From: Fidelibacterota bacterium
GTDB lineage: Bacteria; Fidelibacterota; Marinisomatia; SCGC-AAA003-L08; TS1B11
DNA: 14,963 bases
Assembly: GCA_022564085.1 (NCBI GenBank)
Contig: JADFMC010000010.1
Coordinates: forward strand, 1 to 14,963
Direction: 5' to 3'
The notes under the pieces were generated by a model. That model did not search any database. It worked only from the letters and a program-made list of their open reading frames with translations, and had not been told where the DNA came from. Below are positions 14,675-14,963 of the stretch, piece by piece (the stretch's first letter is position 1; each line of letters opens with the position of its first letter). A program made the translations under genes and the position numbers.

Positions 14675-14963
14675 TCATTTGATTATGGCAAACTTGCCAA
14701 TCGTTTCGCCAATTCCCGGTGCTTCGATGTGAAAAATATAGAGCCCATAGGCAATATCCATTCCATCCTTGGTCCTCATATCCCAGAACTCACTGCCATC
14801 GTTTAGAGCTTTATCGTGTTTAATCGTATCCACTAAATATCCCCGGACGGTATAGATTCGGATAGTGCATTCCTTTGGCAGGTGAATAAACTCCACCATT
14901 CTTGCTCCGCGGCCGGTGGAAAACAGGCTCTTGGGTTCCCAGGTGACCGATGCCACATAGGGG
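14675..14963 (-). CDS. C-terminal part of a protein with a sorting-type domain, 5' end outside
   Basis: The frame is open through the right edge, so only the last 95 complete codons are visible. The residues read like a FlgD-type Ig/secretion-sorting domain: PYVASVTWEP, then RMVEFIHLP, TIRIYTVRGYLVDTI, FWDMRTKDG, AYGLYIFHIEAP and the ending GKFAIIK. An exported protein of unknown function is the best reading; such domains close large surface or secreted proteins in FCB bacteria. The nearest in-frame GTG (14956) is unlikely to be the start because the match to the domain continues upstream of it. Located 25 bases before the PorV-like gene on the same strand. Confidence 0.8.
   Translation of the reverse strand, partial: PYVASVTWEPKSLFSTGRGARMVEFIHLPKECTIRIYTVRGYLVDTIKHDKALNDGSEFWDMRTKDGMDIAYGLYIFHIEAPGIGETIGKFAIIK

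Noticed and set aside
1..14963. CRISPR array, tRNA or rRNA genes
   Set aside because: I saw no regularly spaced repeats, no T-loop/acceptor pattern and no conserved rRNA segments when reading both strands.

Overview
The window reads as chromosome from a bacterium of the FCB superphylum (Fibrobacterota–Chlorobiota–Bacteroidota and allied candidate phyla); a Marinimicrobia-, KSB1- or Calditrichota-like lineage is my best guess. The clues are a C-terminal secretion-sorting domain with the NYPNPFNPST motif, a PorV/PorQ-family outer-membrane protein paired with a second protein carrying such a C-terminal domain, and a bacterial geranylgeranylglyceryl phosphate synthase (GGGPS). Taxonomy is inferred from gene content only.

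Left part (1–2445): an incomplete minus-strand gene whose membrane-anchored product reaches a PHP-type metal-binding motif (DLHHHS) just before the edge. It is followed by a plus-strand SBBP-repeat/sorting-domain gene broken by a one-base frameshift and carrying an embedded nested palindrome. A second, inverted copy of that palindrome, plus an unrelated 16-bp perfect palindrome, lies in the gap before efp.

Middle (2446–8362): a GC-rich plus-strand housekeeping cluster, efp–accB–accC–gcvH–gcvPA–GGGPS–xerD. The three junctions from accC to GGGPS are 4-base start/stop overlaps (ATGA, GTGA, GTGA), which suggests one translationally coupled operon. It encodes translation factor EF-P, the biotin carrier and biotin carboxylase of acetyl-CoA carboxylase, the lipoyl carrier and one P subunit of the glycine cleavage system, an archaeal-type ether-lipid enzyme, and a complete XerD-type recombinase. 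The partners gcvPB, gcvT and the carboxyltransferase subunits are not in the window.

Right part (8534–14963): all genes are on the minus strand and the base composition drops sharply to AT-rich over the transporter genes. In order of transcription they are a protein with a C-terminal sorting-type domain (incomplete at the right edge), a PorV/PorQ-like barrel protein, two tandem GH130 phosphorylases that overlap by 4 bases, a lipoprotein sugar-binding protein and two ABC permeases. The last five form a coherent oligosaccharide import and phosphorolysis locus, probably for beta-mannosides. No ABC ATPase, regulator or secreted glycosidase is included. No tRNA, rRNA, CRISPR array or transposase gene was found.
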